Shown here piece after piece: positions 1 to 9,648 of a stretch of 64,000 nt of DNA. The DNA lies in the NCBI GenBank assembly GCA_951394045.1, contig OX595991.1, positions 1,426,001 through 1,490,000 of the forward strand, in the 5' to 3' direction. Each line of letters starts with the position of its first letter. Positions within the stretch are counted from its first letter, which is position 1. The DNA is from Nitzschia sp. DOCU1 (lineage: Eukaryota; Bacillariophyta; Bacillariophyceae; Bacillariales; Bacillariaceae). Under the pieces are notes generated by a model. The model did not search any database. It saw nothing but the letters and a program-made list of their open reading frames with translations, and had not been told where the DNA came from. The position numbers and the translations under genes are program-made.

Positions 1-486
1 GAAATCAATGAGGCCCTCAGCAAGAAGGCGGACAAACACGGCAAGTCGAATGACGAAAATCCCTCGAAGAGGAAGCGCGGAGGCCCGAGAGCGGGAACCG
101 ACGGTAAGGCCAAATATGATTGTCTTTATCATGGTGCTAACAATACCCATGCTACCCATGATTGCCTTATTCTAAAGGACCAAGCGAAGAAAATGGCGGC
201 TGCCCATTCGAATGTCGGCGGTCGCTTCAAAAAGGCCCGCTTTGAAAACAAAACCTGGCGTCGCAGCGATGGAGACGGCGACGGCGAAAAGAAGAAGAAA
301 ACGGGCGAGCTCCACGCCTACATCAAGTCAATGGTCGACAATGCGGTCAAGCAATCTGCAAAGAAACGCAAGGCCGAAGATCCTCCTTCGATGGACAATT
401 TCAACTACGACATGGATGATCTCAACGATCTTCCGGATTTCGACAAGCTCAGTGTCAGCAGCGACAGCGATGTCGAAATGGATTGA
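1..486 (+). CDS. Gypsy Gag, C-terminal part
   Basis: The frame is open from base 1 to a TGA at 484-486, so the N-terminus is outside the window. The visible part is basic (K/R-rich clusters such as KRKRGG and KKKKTG) and holds one zinc-knuckle-like motif near 121-165 with spacing C-x2-H-x5-H-x4-C (key residues C, H, H, C), a variant of the retroviral CCHC knuckle. The tail is acidic and rich in D and S. Gag would package element RNA in cytoplasmic particles. Pol continues in the same frame after the TGA, so a Gag-Pol fusion would need stop-codon readthrough. Confidence 0.8.
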   Translation, partial: EINEALSKKADKHGKSNDENPSKRKRGGPRAGTDGKAKYDCLYHGANNTHATHDCLILKDQAKKMAAAHSNVGGRFKKARFENKTWRRSDGDGDGEKKKKTGELHAYIKSMVDNAVKQSAKKRKAEDPPSMDNFNYDMDDLNDLPDFDKLSVSSDSDVEMD

Positions 487-489
487 CGG
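484..489 (+). promoter_or_regulatory. Putative Gag-Pol stop-codon readthrough site (TGA CGG)
   Basis: The gag stop is TGA followed directly by CGG, and the same frame stays open from 487 to 2472 through protease and RT. UGA-CGG is one of the recognised 'type II' leaky contexts known from alphaviruses and several plant viruses. A readthrough role here is inferred from the context and frame, with no functional evidence. Confidence 0.5.
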
Positions 490-3400
490 TGTGAGCCGGT
501 GACTACGTGTGAATACAATAATAAAAATAGTGGTGAATTGAACGATTACACTAGTTTCAGCCGTAGCAACGATGTCCAACAGATGGAATCATTCTACAAT
601 AACGATCGCGTAACAAGCGCAACACAAAATTTGCAAAATTCACACACAGGGAAATCTCGAAGTTTCAGCTCTCTCGATGCATGTCTGGCGGAAGCACAGC
701 GCGAGCGCGAGCTTTATCTGTTAAGTACGATTCGAGGTAGTCAAACCGCAGGCTCCAATAAACGACAAAAAACAAACCATCTCGTGCCGATCACGTTTGC
801 TCGTGTTAATCAGCGCGGCGGGCGGCGGCAACAAGTAGTAACCGTCAAGGCACTTCTTGATTCTGGCGGTAGCGGCTGTCTCTGGAAGAAGAGCAGTGCT
901 CGTAAACTAAAGATAAAAACTCAGAAGTCAACTACTGTATTCACGACTATGAGCGGTAGCTATGAGTGCACTGAGCGCGTGACCACGCAACTCAGTCTAC
1001 CAGAACTACACGACGATCGATTGATCGAGTGGGACTTCCACCTAGCGGACGATCTAGGTAACTACGATATGATTATAGGCAGAGACCTCTTGCAAGAGCT
1101 AGGTCTAGTGATCGATTTCAAAGCTATGGAAGTAGAATGGGACGACGCACGAATGCCAATGAAAGATATAAATGCGACGGCGGCGACGTCGTACCATGTA
1201 CACGAACGCGGACACGTCGATGAGATGTCGGACCGCGTCAAAGAAATTCTCGACGCCAAGTACGAGAAAGCCGATGCGCGTAGCATCGCTAGAGAGCAAG
1301 CTCACCTTAGTAAGGATGAGCAAAGTAAGCTAGAACAGCTACTGACAAAATATCAGACTCTATTCGATGGAACCCTCGGCCGATGGCGTGGGGCCCCCTA
1401 CGATATAGAACTAGTAGAAGGTGCCAAGCTGTACCATGCGAGAGCGTACCCCGTACCGAAAGCGTATGAGCGTACCCTCCGTGATGAAGTCGAACGACTC
1501 TGTCAAGTCGGAGTACTCAAAAAGGTGAACCGCTCCGAATGGGGTGCGCCCACCTTTATCATCCCCAAAAAGGATGGAACAGTTCGATTCATCAATGACT
1601 TCCGAGAATTGAACAAACGGATTAAACGCAAGCCGTATCCAATCCCGAAGATTCAGGACTTACTGATGAAGCTAGAAGGCTTTCAGTACGCGACGAGTCT
1701 CGACCTCAACATGGGTTACTACCATATAGAGTTAAGCCCAGATAGTAAGAAGCTATGTACTATCGTACTCCCTTGGGGTAAGTACGAAATGCAACGCTTG
1801 CCGATGGGACTCTCGAATAGTCCCGACATTTTCCAAGAGAAAATGGGCACCCTCTTTGAAGATCTAGAGTACGTACGAGTGTACATCGACGATCTACTAG
1901 AATTAACTAAAGGCGATTTTAATGACCACCTAGAGAAGCTAGAAGTCATTTTCAAACGCCTACGTGACACCGGTCTTAAGGTGAATGCCCGAAAATCCTT
2001 CTTCGCCCGAGGCGAATTGGAGTATCTTGGGTACTGGATAACGCGAGATGGAATCCAACCAGTCGCAAAGAAAGTAGAAGCTATTCACGCTATGAAAGCA
2101 CCTACTAACAAACGCGAGCTACGTAAGTTCATAGGCGTAGTTAACTACTACCGCGACATGTGGATTCGTCGCTCCGAAGTTCTAGCCCCTCTGAGTGCGC
2201 TAACTTCTAAAGAAGCCAAATGGCAATGGGGTCCAGTCGAGCAGAATGCCTTCGACACGATGAAACGAATAATAAGTAAGCAGACCCTACTAACATACCC
2301 CGACTTCAACATACCTTTCGAAATACACACCGATGCTAGTCATACTCAGCTAGGTGCAGTGTTATCGCAACGCGGGAAACCGATTGCGTTCTATAGTCGA
2401 AAAATTAAATCCGGCGCAAACGCGCTACACTACGACGGAACGAGAGCTTTTAGCTATCGTGGAAACACTTAAGGAATTTCGCAATATCCTTTTAGGACAG
2501 CGAATCAAAGTCTTCACAGACCATAAAAACCTCACGTATAAAGAATTTAACACGGAGCGCGTCATGCGTTGGCGCCTCTTAATCGAGGAGTTTGGCCCCG
2601 AACTGGTGTATATCAAGGGCGAACATAACGTCGTTGCGGACGCGCTTAGTCGACTCGATCTCGACGATAGAGCTTTCCCCGAATCTCACTTAAATGAGTT
2701 TTTGGCGGGCGACGAATTACCGCGCGATGCATTCCCCCTCACTTACAAGAACATAGCGCGCATGCAGAATGCCGACCGCGCCTTATTATCCAAAGTACGT
2801 ACAAACCCACGATATTCAGTCAAAGTCTATCGTGGGGGCGGAAAGAAACGAGAACTAATAGTACGCGAGGACAAGATTGTTCTCCCAACGAGTCTCCAGA
2901 AACGGTGCGTCAAGTGGTATCACGAGATGCTCTGTCACCCAGGAGAGACACGTACCGAACAAACGATTTGGCAACACTTCTACTGGAAGAACATCCGCGG
3001 CGACGTCGAGCGGATTTGCAAGTCTTGCCCTACGTGTCAGCTCACGAAGCGGAAGACGGTTAAGTACGGACACCTTCCACCCAAGGCGGCGGAGATCGAC
3101 CCCTGGGATACGCTATGTGTCGACCTGATAGGTCCATACAAGATAAAACAACTAGGTAGTAAGAAGACACTACAACTGTGGTGTCTCACTATGATAGATC
3201 CTGCAACCGGATGGTTCGAGATGGTGCGTATAGCAAATAAAGAAGCCTTTTCGATAGCCAGTGCAGCCGAAATGGCGTGGTTCACGCGATATCCGTGGCC
3301 ACAAAAGATTATTTATGACCGCGGAACTGAATTCATGGGAGAATTCCAAAGAATGGTGCGCGAAGATTATGGCGTAATGACCAAGCCAATCACAGCGCGA

Positions 3401-3898
3401 AATCCGCAAGCTAACTCAATTATCGAGCGAGTTCACCAAACCATCGGGAACATGATTCGCACTTTCGAGTTGCAAAACTCCGAAGACACGGAGTCACTGG
3501 ACGGAGTCCTCGCAGCCACTATGTTCGCAGTACGCGCAACGTATCACACAACGATGCAAGCGACGCCATCACAACTCGTGTTTGGCCGCGACGCTATTCT
3601 CAATACCCGGTTCGAAGCTAACTGGAAATTAATTAAGGAACGAAAACAATCTCGTATTATTCAAAATAACGAAGCTGAAAACAAGACGCGAAGAGTTTAC
3701 CGGTATCGCGTGGGACAAAAGGTAATGGTCCGCAATGAACAATCCCGCAAGTATGGGACAAATCCTTATAGCGGTCCGTATGAGATCGTGTACATTAATG
3801 ACAATGGCTCTATTCGCATTAGGAAAGGAGCCGTGCAGCAAACATACAATATCCGGAATTTGCATCCGTACGAGGAACGCGATGCTGCTGACGAGTGA
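487..3898 (+). pseudogene. Gypsy Pol (protease-RT-RNase H-integrase), frameshifted
   Basis: Frame 1 (487-2472) carries an aspartic protease with a D-S-G triad (LLDSGGSG, near 858), then reverse transcriptase with the Y-I-D-D box near 1882, and the start of RNase H (HTDAS, near 2330). The homology then continues in frame 2 to the stop at 3898: rest of RNase H (ERELL, TDHKNL, DALSR), the integrase zinc finger (H-x-H near 2920-2940 and C-x2-C near 3025) and a D,D,E core (D near 3121, D near 3318, E near 3424). The switch falls at five A's at 2400-2404, where four would keep the frame, so a one-base insertion inside RNase H is the simplest explanation. The first in-frame ATG after the gag stop is near 580, so the normal product is probably a Gag-Pol fusion. 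Confidence 0.85.
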
Positions 3899-3928
3899 GC
3901 TCTTAGAAGCCCTTGTCATGGGGGCGCA

Positions 3929-4319
3929 TGCAGTACACTAGAATACCCCTCTAGAACTAACAAGTAGTTAGCACGATACCGTACACACAATGGCCTACGT
4001 GTAGTACATACATACATACCTAAGCTGAGATCGACTTGGTCGGATGTCCGTGGACGCATGGACAGACGAGCAAGGCCGGCGCAGCTGACGAGCAATGACG
4101 CGCCGTCGGTGCGAGCGCGGCGAGCCGTCGACGTTACTACTGGAACCATAGTTCCAACGGCTCCTAGCTAGAGAGTAGAAGGAGATCCAATGCTCTAGGT
4201 TAGTTGGAGTTGCAATCAACATCCGTTCAACGCATAGGAGAAGGAATGGAGGGAAGACTCCAAGATCTGGAAGCGATAGATGAGCGATAAAGTAGATATC
4301 ATAATTTACACACACTACA
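3929..4319 (+). repeat. Putative 3' LTR of the Gypsy element
   Basis: A G-rich tract (near 3919-3926) follows the integrase stop by about 20 bp and could be the polypurine tract. The next TG is at 3929. Downstream, CA at 4318-4319 closes a 391-bp block with imperfect terminal inverted bases (TGCAGT... against ...ACTACA). The block has no coding potential. The 5' LTR is outside the window, so both ends are inferred and may be off by some bases. Confidence 0.45.
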
Positions 4320-6720
4320 AAACTTTCATCCTACTTTCAGCGTAGTGCACAGGCTCGTCTGCAGAGAGATTCCATGCAATCAAAGCGTTCAACAGCATGC
4401 AATCGAGCACAGCCATGAACGCTTTCTTGTACCACTTTTGGAAGTGGGCCTTTCGGGCAAAACCCCCAGCATGCATCTGCATTTGATCGCCCTTGTCCAC
4501 CCCGAACATGAAGCGGTGGTAGTGGAAAAGGGGGCTTGGTACCTTCAGCATTTGCATGGAACTTCCTTGGCGCCGTGTCGTGTCTTGTTGCTTGACATCT
4601 GTGAGAGTGGAAACACAGTTCACAACTTTGTTGTCTCTCCATTGGAGACAAACGACGTCATTACCTTTGTCGTATGCTATGACGGACTCGCCCCGTTCTC
4701 CCTTCTTCTCCATTTTCAAGAGCTCTTTCGGCCAGCCGATCCTCCCTTGCTTTGTTGTACCCGTCAACAAGACGTGACAACGATCGCGAAGTCGTACCGC
4801 CAGTTCCGGGCATTGGTAGCGGTTATCCATGCTGATTGTTTGGTAGCCATGCCGTAGGCCTTCCTGGTGCAGACCCGTCTTCATCACTGCGTTGACAACC
4901 GCCTTTTGTGTCGTAGGAAGTTTCTGTGCCTCCTTCTCGATGAATGAGTTCGTCTCGTTTTTGCCTTGGTACACGTCCATGTGCAAAATCGCGTAGGTCT
5001 GAGAATCCGCCAAGATGAAAAAGTCGACCCGGTAAGGCTGTGGTTTTGCCTTGTTGTATTGTCGTACGGGGCATAGATGGCTCCGACATGACACACCGCC
5101 TTCATCGAACGCGAGGTTGCAACCTGGATTGAACGTATTAGCCAAAGCATGGTTGAGATTGTTGAGTGCTTCGCGTAGCTGGTAGCATTTGTCGCCTCCA
5201 CGCCCAGCCACTTTGTCCATGGGATGAAAGGCGCCCCGGATTTGTTTGAACCGGGTCAGAGACATGTATTCCTGGGCCCAGCCTTTCAAGTTTCTGAGAG
5301 TCTTCTTCTTCCTCCGTCTTCCAAGTCCAGTACTCAAGGTCTTGTCTTCTGAAGAAAAATAGGCTCCGTACCCACCGGCGTCTCGCTCTTGCATCGAAAT
5401 CCGAAGCAGAATTCCAAGGAATCGGTGCATTTCCGTCACTGTCACGTTTTCCCATTTTTTCCCGCAGTAGCTCAAGTTCTTATTCAACTTGGGCTTGATC
5501 TTGTTTTGGAAGTAGAGGTTTGTCTGTGCGACCAGATTGGAAACGAATCGGTACGTTAGACCCCCACATTTCTGCAAGCACTCTGTTGGATCCTCGAAAG
5601 ATGCTGCGACGCCTGCCTTGAGTCCCGTTGGACCATGGTATAATGGCGGACACGAAGGCAACTCTGTAGTCTCATCCAGTAGCTTGAAATCAAACTTTAG
5701 ATCGCCGTTGTTTGGCTGCCCGTTTTCTTCTTCTTCCTCGTCGGATACATCCTCGACTTCAACCTCTATTTCGTCGGGAATGTTCAGCCATGTGTTGTCG
5801 TCTTCGTCTAGTTCGTCGCCATCATCAGAGTCGGAGTCAGCATAAGTTGAACTAGCGTTACTGCGGCTAGATCTACCACCAGTTGAAGCAGCCCTAGCAC
5901 TCTGCGTCAAAGTAGAGACGGAATTGGCTGCCGTCATCATCGCGGCGCGGGCGGCGTACCTCACAGGCGTTGTGAGGACGATAGTTGCTTGGGGCGGTGC
6001 AGGTTCCGGCAGAAACGGGGCGGGTGCATTTGGAACAGGTTGCTCAACACTGAAAGACAACCGGAGCTGTTCTCTGACACCAGTAGGCCCTGCTTGTTCG
6101 TAGTCGTGAGCGGCCTGCTGGAAATATTCCCGGACGTAGTCGACAGAAGGATACCATTCGCGCAGCAGTGAACGATCGACGTTGGGGGGCAACCCAGGGG
6201 AAAACTTTATCCAATCAACCCGAAACTGGCCGTTGTTCTTCAACTTATTCGGGCATTCAACAATCAAACCGACAATAGGCCCGTTGATTCCAGGGATTGG
6301 AAAGCCAGTAGTAGAGTAAAGGCGGGCATCGCCAAGCAATTTTTGCCTTCTGTAGGAAATTTTTTTTTGACGGGTTGACGCAGCACGTGAAGAAGGACGA
6401 GGCTGGCCACTCCCAGCAAGTGCCATGACCCCGGCAAGAGCATTGTCGATGGCAGAAGGATCATCAGCGTCGTTTGCAGTAGGAGAGTCGATATGGGGAG
6501 GGGATTCAGTATCATGAAAGAGTCGTACAGGCGGAGGGGGGGCCATTTCCTGCGAATTGTCCGTATTTGACACCAAAACGGAATCTGCATTGACGAGGTC
6601 GTTGATGTGGTCATCGCTGACCCTAGACCAGTCATCTGGAGACCTGACACGCCTAGGAGCCGCCAGGATCGGCTCAAAGGAATCCTTGACGTCCGTGGGA
6701 GGCAAGGGAGAGGGTGACAT
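4315..6720 (-). CDS. piggyBac-type transposase, C-terminally truncated
   Basis: A DDE_Tnp_1_7 transposase of about 801 aa from the ATG at 6720; upstream in-frame codons lack an ATG. It has a long low-complexity N-terminus with an acidic block (about residues 290-340), then the catalytic core. The three acidic positions are visible: D in A-F-D-E-G-G (5104-5106), D in M-D-N-R-Y (4825-4827) and D in V-D-K-G-D-Q (4495-4497). piggyBac enzymes cut at TTAA and excise without a scar. The ORF ends about 60 residues after the third D, without the usual C-terminal cysteine-rich zinc domain, and its stop (4315-4317) lies at the inferred Gypsy LTR edge. I found no matching terminal inverted repeats or flanking TTAA pair. 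It is probably a decayed copy; a domesticated gene is the alternative. Confidence 0.85.
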   Translation of the reverse strand: MSPSPLPPTDVKDSFEPILAAPRRVRSPDDWSRVSDDHINDLVNADSVLVSNTDNSQEMAPPPPVRLFHDTESPPHIDSPTANDADDPSAIDNALAGVMALAGSGQPRPSSRAASTRQKKISYRRQKLLGDARLYSTTGFPIPGINGPIVGLIVECPNKLKNNGQFRVDWIKFSPGLPPNVDRSLLREWYPSVDYVREYFQQAAHDYEQAGPTGVREQLRLSFSVEQPVPNAPAPFLPEPAPPQATIVLTTPVRYAARAAMMTAANSVSTLTQSARAASTGGRSSRSNASSTYADSDSDDGDELDEDDNTWLNIPDEIEVEVEDVSDEEEEENGQPNNGDLKFDFKLLDETTELPSCPPLYHGPTGLKAGVAASFEDPTECLQKCGGLTYRFVSNLVAQTNLYFQNKIKPKLNKNLSYCGKKWENVTVTEMHRFLGILLRISMQERDAGGYGAYFSSEDKTLSTGLGRRRKKKTLRNLKGWAQEYMSLTRFKQIRGAFHPMDKVAGRGGDKCYQLREALNNLNHALANTFNPGCNLAFDEGGVSCRSHLCPVRQYNKAKPQPYRVDFFILADSQTYAILHMDVYQGKNETNSFIEKEAQKLPTTQKAVVNAVMKTGLHQEGLRHGYQTISMDNRYQCPELAVRLRDRCHVLLTGTTKQGRIGWPKELLKMEKKGERGESVIAYDKGNDVVCLQWRDNKVVNCVSTLTDVKQQDTTRRQGSSMQMLKVPSPLFHYHRFMFGVDKGDQMQMHAGGFARKAHFQKWYKKAFMAVLDCMLLNALIAWNLSADEPVHYAESRMKVL

Positions 6721-7234
6721 GGTGGTGTTATGACTTTTTGAAAAACTTGCTTCCGACCGGCTCGATTTTGCTGCCTCAAACACGGGCGGGAAGCGGAAAT
6801 GTGAAATTGGACGACATACTCTACCCTAGGTAAAATTGCCTGCAGATTCCAACGGTGCTGGCGTTTTCAACGTTGGAGCATGTTAGAACGATGATTACAG
6901 GCGCGAAAATTTGGGTGCCGCTATAGCGGCACCTCTTCTGATTGGCGTTAAAGTACAGTACGCTCTGAGTCCTGTAATGAGCGCGGCAGGAGAAGCCGGA
7001 AGCCCGCCCGCCTCGCGGCAACCCGTCTTGCCGCCCGCTCATGCCACCTCCTCTACTCCATCGATCTTCGTTTACCATCCATCAACGTGATGAGAAAGAA
7101 CACGCAACCAACAATTCGAACATCTCAATACAATAGCAGTCCGTTACCACGCCAGTTTTCTCTGCTTCGATTATTCTGCACACGTGTTCCAAATTACTGT
7201 ACAGTACGATCATCCTCCTGCTGGACGAGCGATA
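6721..7234. other. Intergenic region between transposase and CRM-like gene
   Basis: No convincing gene. It contains a perfect 20-bp palindrome (6914-6933) and a TTAA at 6948-6951 that might mark an old piggyBac end. It should also hold the promoter of the plus-strand gene at 7235. Confidence 0.4.
6914..6933. repeat. Perfect 20-bp palindrome
   Basis: Bases 6914-6933 read the same on both strands: arms GGTGCCGCTA and TAGCGGCACC with no spacer. It lies about 190 bp upstream of the transposase start and 15 bp from a TTAA, so it may be a transposase-binding subterminal repeat or a cruciform/regulator site. No second copy was noticed near the other end of the transposase. Confidence 0.7.
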
Positions 7235-7858
7235 ATGGTACTGGCGATGGGACTTCATCGGGCCCATTTGTGGCCCCTGCTCCTATGCGTTTTGCCATTG
7301 TTGTCAGCTGCATTTGTACCTTACACGAGCCACCACATTTCGGGACGCCAACGGTACTCAACAACAAGCAGCAGCCGTGGTGTTCTGTATAAGCCCAGCG
7401 AAACTGATGCTGAGTTTGTGGATTTCCCGACTCCGTCTCAGCGAACCGTGCTGAAAAAGGAGGCGTCGAAGCGACAGGCAAGGAAGGAGCTAGCAAGCTT
7501 TGCACTTTCAATGGAGGAGAGCCGAGGTCCATTCTCGGCCAACACGTTACAAGAGCTCTGGGATCTGCTGTCAGTAAATGAACTTGTACTTTTGCGGGCC
7601 GTTTCGAAGGAGGACAAGAAATCAGTGTTTAGTACCGCGGCAAGGCTTTGTGCGGAGTTGGAGACCATTCAAACAGATTTTCCTGTCTCTCTTTTGTCGA
7701 CGAAAGGGCACACTGCATTGATCTTCAGCCCCTCGCTGCCACTTGACCACCCTTTGCATGTTCCCCTTCATACAAGTGTTGGTCAGAAGAATAAATGGCG
7801 GGCTAGGGCCAAGCCACTTCGCGACAACCGCGGTCAGATCATGAAGCCTCCAGAATGA
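7235..7858 (+). CDS. Plastid-targeted CRM/YhbY-like RNA-binding protein (tentative)
   Basis: 207 aa from the ATG at 7235; a second ATG at 7247 would also keep the signal. The N-terminus has a hydrophobic signal peptide ending SAA|FVP, the A-F cleavage motif used for import into diatom complex plastids. The segment from about residue 100 (L-L-S-V-N-E-L-V-L-L-R, then K-K-S-V-F-S-T-A-A-R-L, ending G-H-T-A-L-I-F-S-P) has the helix/strand pattern and the final 'G-x-x-x-x-I-F/Y-x-P' of CRM domains, which bind pre-rRNA or organellar introns. The CRM assignment is from pattern only. Targeting is more secure than function. Confidence 0.6.
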   Translation: MVLAMGLHRAHLWPLLLCVLPLLSAAFVPYTSHHISGRQRYSTTSSSRGVLYKPSETDAEFVDFPTPSQRTVLKKEASKRQARKELASFALSMEESRGPFSANTLQELWDLLSVNELVLLRAVSKEDKKSVFSTAARLCAELETIQTDFPVSLLSTKGHTALIFSPSLPLDHPLHVPLHTSVGQKNKWRARAKPLRDNRGQIMKPPE

Positions 7859-8026
7859 GAAATAACGATACTTCCCGATACGAATGCTTGAGCGTCGAAT
7901 TGCTGCGAAACTGTTACATCGCACGCCTCCTACTAGTAGCATTTGCACGTTCTCGACTATGGCTCTTCTATCACGTCCCTACAAGTAGAATAATAACCAT
8001 GTGAGGCAAGAAGGCATCTCTATTCA

Positions 8027-8833
8027 ATGCAGCGTTTTGTGTTCGGCACGAGATTGCAGATGTTCTCGACGTTTCTTCGCCCACAAACAAAACGACAGGC
8101 CAAAGCGATTTTCGTTGCTGCCTTCACGCCAAAATCTTCCACCAATGTCATCACATTTCCCAAGCAACTCGTCAAAAAGCAAACTATTATCCCACGACAA
8201 CTGAAAGCCATGATTGTTATCAACAACGAGCAAGAGGTCCGATGCGAGTCGTCGGATAACTCTCATCCAAAGGAAGAGAAGACCGGCCTTGCCCCCAAAG
8301 CTTACCGGACCATTCGTATCGCACCACCGACTGTGTACGATGTGTTACACATCGAGGATTACTCTGACGAGGAGATCGGAGCATGTTGGTATGCACCTTG
8401 GGAGTATGACCTGCAACATAAGGAGATAGACGTCACAGTCCGGATGATGCAACAAAACTTGCATATCGACGAAGATCAATTTTCGACCAGGGGACTGGAA
8501 TCCCGGGCGCGCCGCGTGGCAGTGGATGGCAGACAACGAGAAAGCTACAAAGCCAGGGCTTTCGTCCTTCAAGAGCAATCAAGAAGAGAAGATGAAACTG
8601 AAAATCAAAGAGAAATCACTTCATTCCCAGGGATCCGTCAATTCGATGTCGCCACAACATATAAGGATTTGTCGTATAGAAGCAAAATTGCGGCTTACTT
8701 GGCAGGGGTGCAAGATGCAAAGGTGGCTAAATCTCTTGAGAAAGATGATGCATCCATTCTACCAATTCGATTCGCTCTAAATGAATGTATCCGGATGCCT
8801 CTATCCATGCAAATCCCTCCAGCTGCCGCATAA
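8027..8833 (+). CDS. Diatom-type family protein (D-x-x-Y-S ... RGLE family)
   Basis: 268 aa of unknown function. A short basic N-terminus is followed by V-Y-D-V-L-H-I-E-D-Y-S-D-E-E, a W-Y-A-P-W segment, then T-R-G-L-E-S-R and a helical R/E/Q-rich stretch. This motif order recurs in the protein encoded at 9085-9648, so the two are related. No catalytic motif or membrane segment is seen. The N-terminal ~60 residues are poorly conserved-looking, and a later ATG (such as the one at 8211) is possible. Its stop is 251 bp from that of the convergent relative. Confidence 0.65.
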   Translation: MQRFVFGTRLQMFSTFLRPQTKRQAKAIFVAAFTPKSSTNVITFPKQLVKKQTIIPRQLKAMIVINNEQEVRCESSDNSHPKEEKTGLAPKAYRTIRIAPPTVYDVLHIEDYSDEEIGACWYAPWEYDLQHKEIDVTVRMMQQNLHIDEDQFSTRGLESRARRVAVDGRQRESYKARAFVLQEQSRREDETENQREITSFPGIRQFDVATTYKDLSYRSKIAAYLAGVQDAKVAKSLEKDDASILPIRFALNECIRMPLSMQIPPAAA

Positions 8834-9084
8834 TAGTCGATTCTAGGTTTATCTCTGATTAGCTGTGATGCTGTAGTTAGGACTACTTTAGCTATGCACA
8901 TTGGCCCAGCCTTGAGTATATTCACGGGAGGAAGGTAAGACCTGAAGTTGACGTCTCAGAATTGATTGCTATTATCCAGGTTTTCAGCAAGCACCATTCT
9001 CATTGGGGTCAATAACGACCGGTGGCAATGCGAATACTTTATCAAGGCGATCGCGCCGCAAAGAAGATACACCGCGTGAAAAAA

Positions 9085-9648
9085 TCAAGCAACCTGCGAG
9101 AAAACCTGCTTGATTTCTTCTCTGAAGCTCTCGCGTTGCTCGAGAAGAATCAAATACCGGCACTCGTCGACAGTAACGATTTTCGGGGTTTTCTTCTTTT
9201 CACCGATTTCCTTCAGCTCCAAGGCCTCCAAAACCCTTGCGACATTCGAATCCGAGACCCCCACACCGTAAGCATCGACCCTGGCGTCATGGGATGCTCT
9301 ACGGGACGCTTTGGCCAGTGCACCACTATCGTGAGGTGTCGTCTCCCTGTGTTTCGATTGCGCTTCTAGTACAGCAAGCCGCACTTCCCGCCGCCGCGAT
9401 TGACACTGAATAGAACCCTGTGAAGTCTTTTGCTCCAGACCTCGGCGGCACCGCATACTTGTCTCGACGAAAAGATCTGATTCAATCAAGTCCAAAGTAA
9501 GTTGGTTTTCAGCCCTTATCCGATCGTAGTCTTGAGGGGTGAGAAACGACGCATCGGCTTCTGCGGGGCTGTAGTATTCGTCAGCATCAAGAACATGCCT
9601 GATTTCAACACGTGGCCCCCAATGGACAGTCTTCTTGGCATCCGGCAT
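9085..9648 (-). CDS. Diatom-type family protein (D-x-x-Y-S ... RGLE family), second member
   Basis: 187 aa, start ATG at 9648. It begins with V-H-W-G-P-R-V-E-I-R-H-V-L-D-A-D-E-Y-Y-S-P-A-E and has R-R-G-L-E-Q-K followed by an R/E/Q-rich helix, matching the protein at 8027-8833. Function is unknown. The convergent arrangement suggests an inverted duplication followed by strong divergence, or chance placement of two members of a large family. Confidence 0.65.
   Translation of the reverse strand: MPDAKKTVHWGPRVEIRHVLDADEYYSPAEADASFLTPQDYDRIRAENQLTLDLIESDLFVETSMRCRRGLEQKTSQGSIQCQSRRREVRLAVLEAQSKHRETTPHDSGALAKASRRASHDARVDAYGVGVSDSNVARVLEALELKEIGEKKKTPKIVTVDECRYLILLEQRESFREEIKQVFSQVA

Larger units (their letters stand above)
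1..4319 (+). mobile_element. Ty3/Gypsy LTR retrotransposon, 3' part
   Basis: The window opens inside gag of a Gypsy-type element. The order gag, protease, reverse transcriptase, RNase H, integrase identifies the Ty3/Gypsy superfamily, because integrase lies after RNase H. The 5' LTR and the start of gag lie outside the window. The 3' LTR (about 3929-4319) is inferred from a purine-rich tract and TG...CA ends, not from comparison with its partner. The copy has a one-base frameshift in RNase H, so it is probably not autonomous. Integrase has no recognisable chromodomain. Confidence 0.85.

Noticed and set aside
3995..4315. Minus-strand frame as a C-terminal exon of the transposase
   Set aside because: It has no zinc-finger cysteine pattern and lies in the inferred Gypsy LTR.
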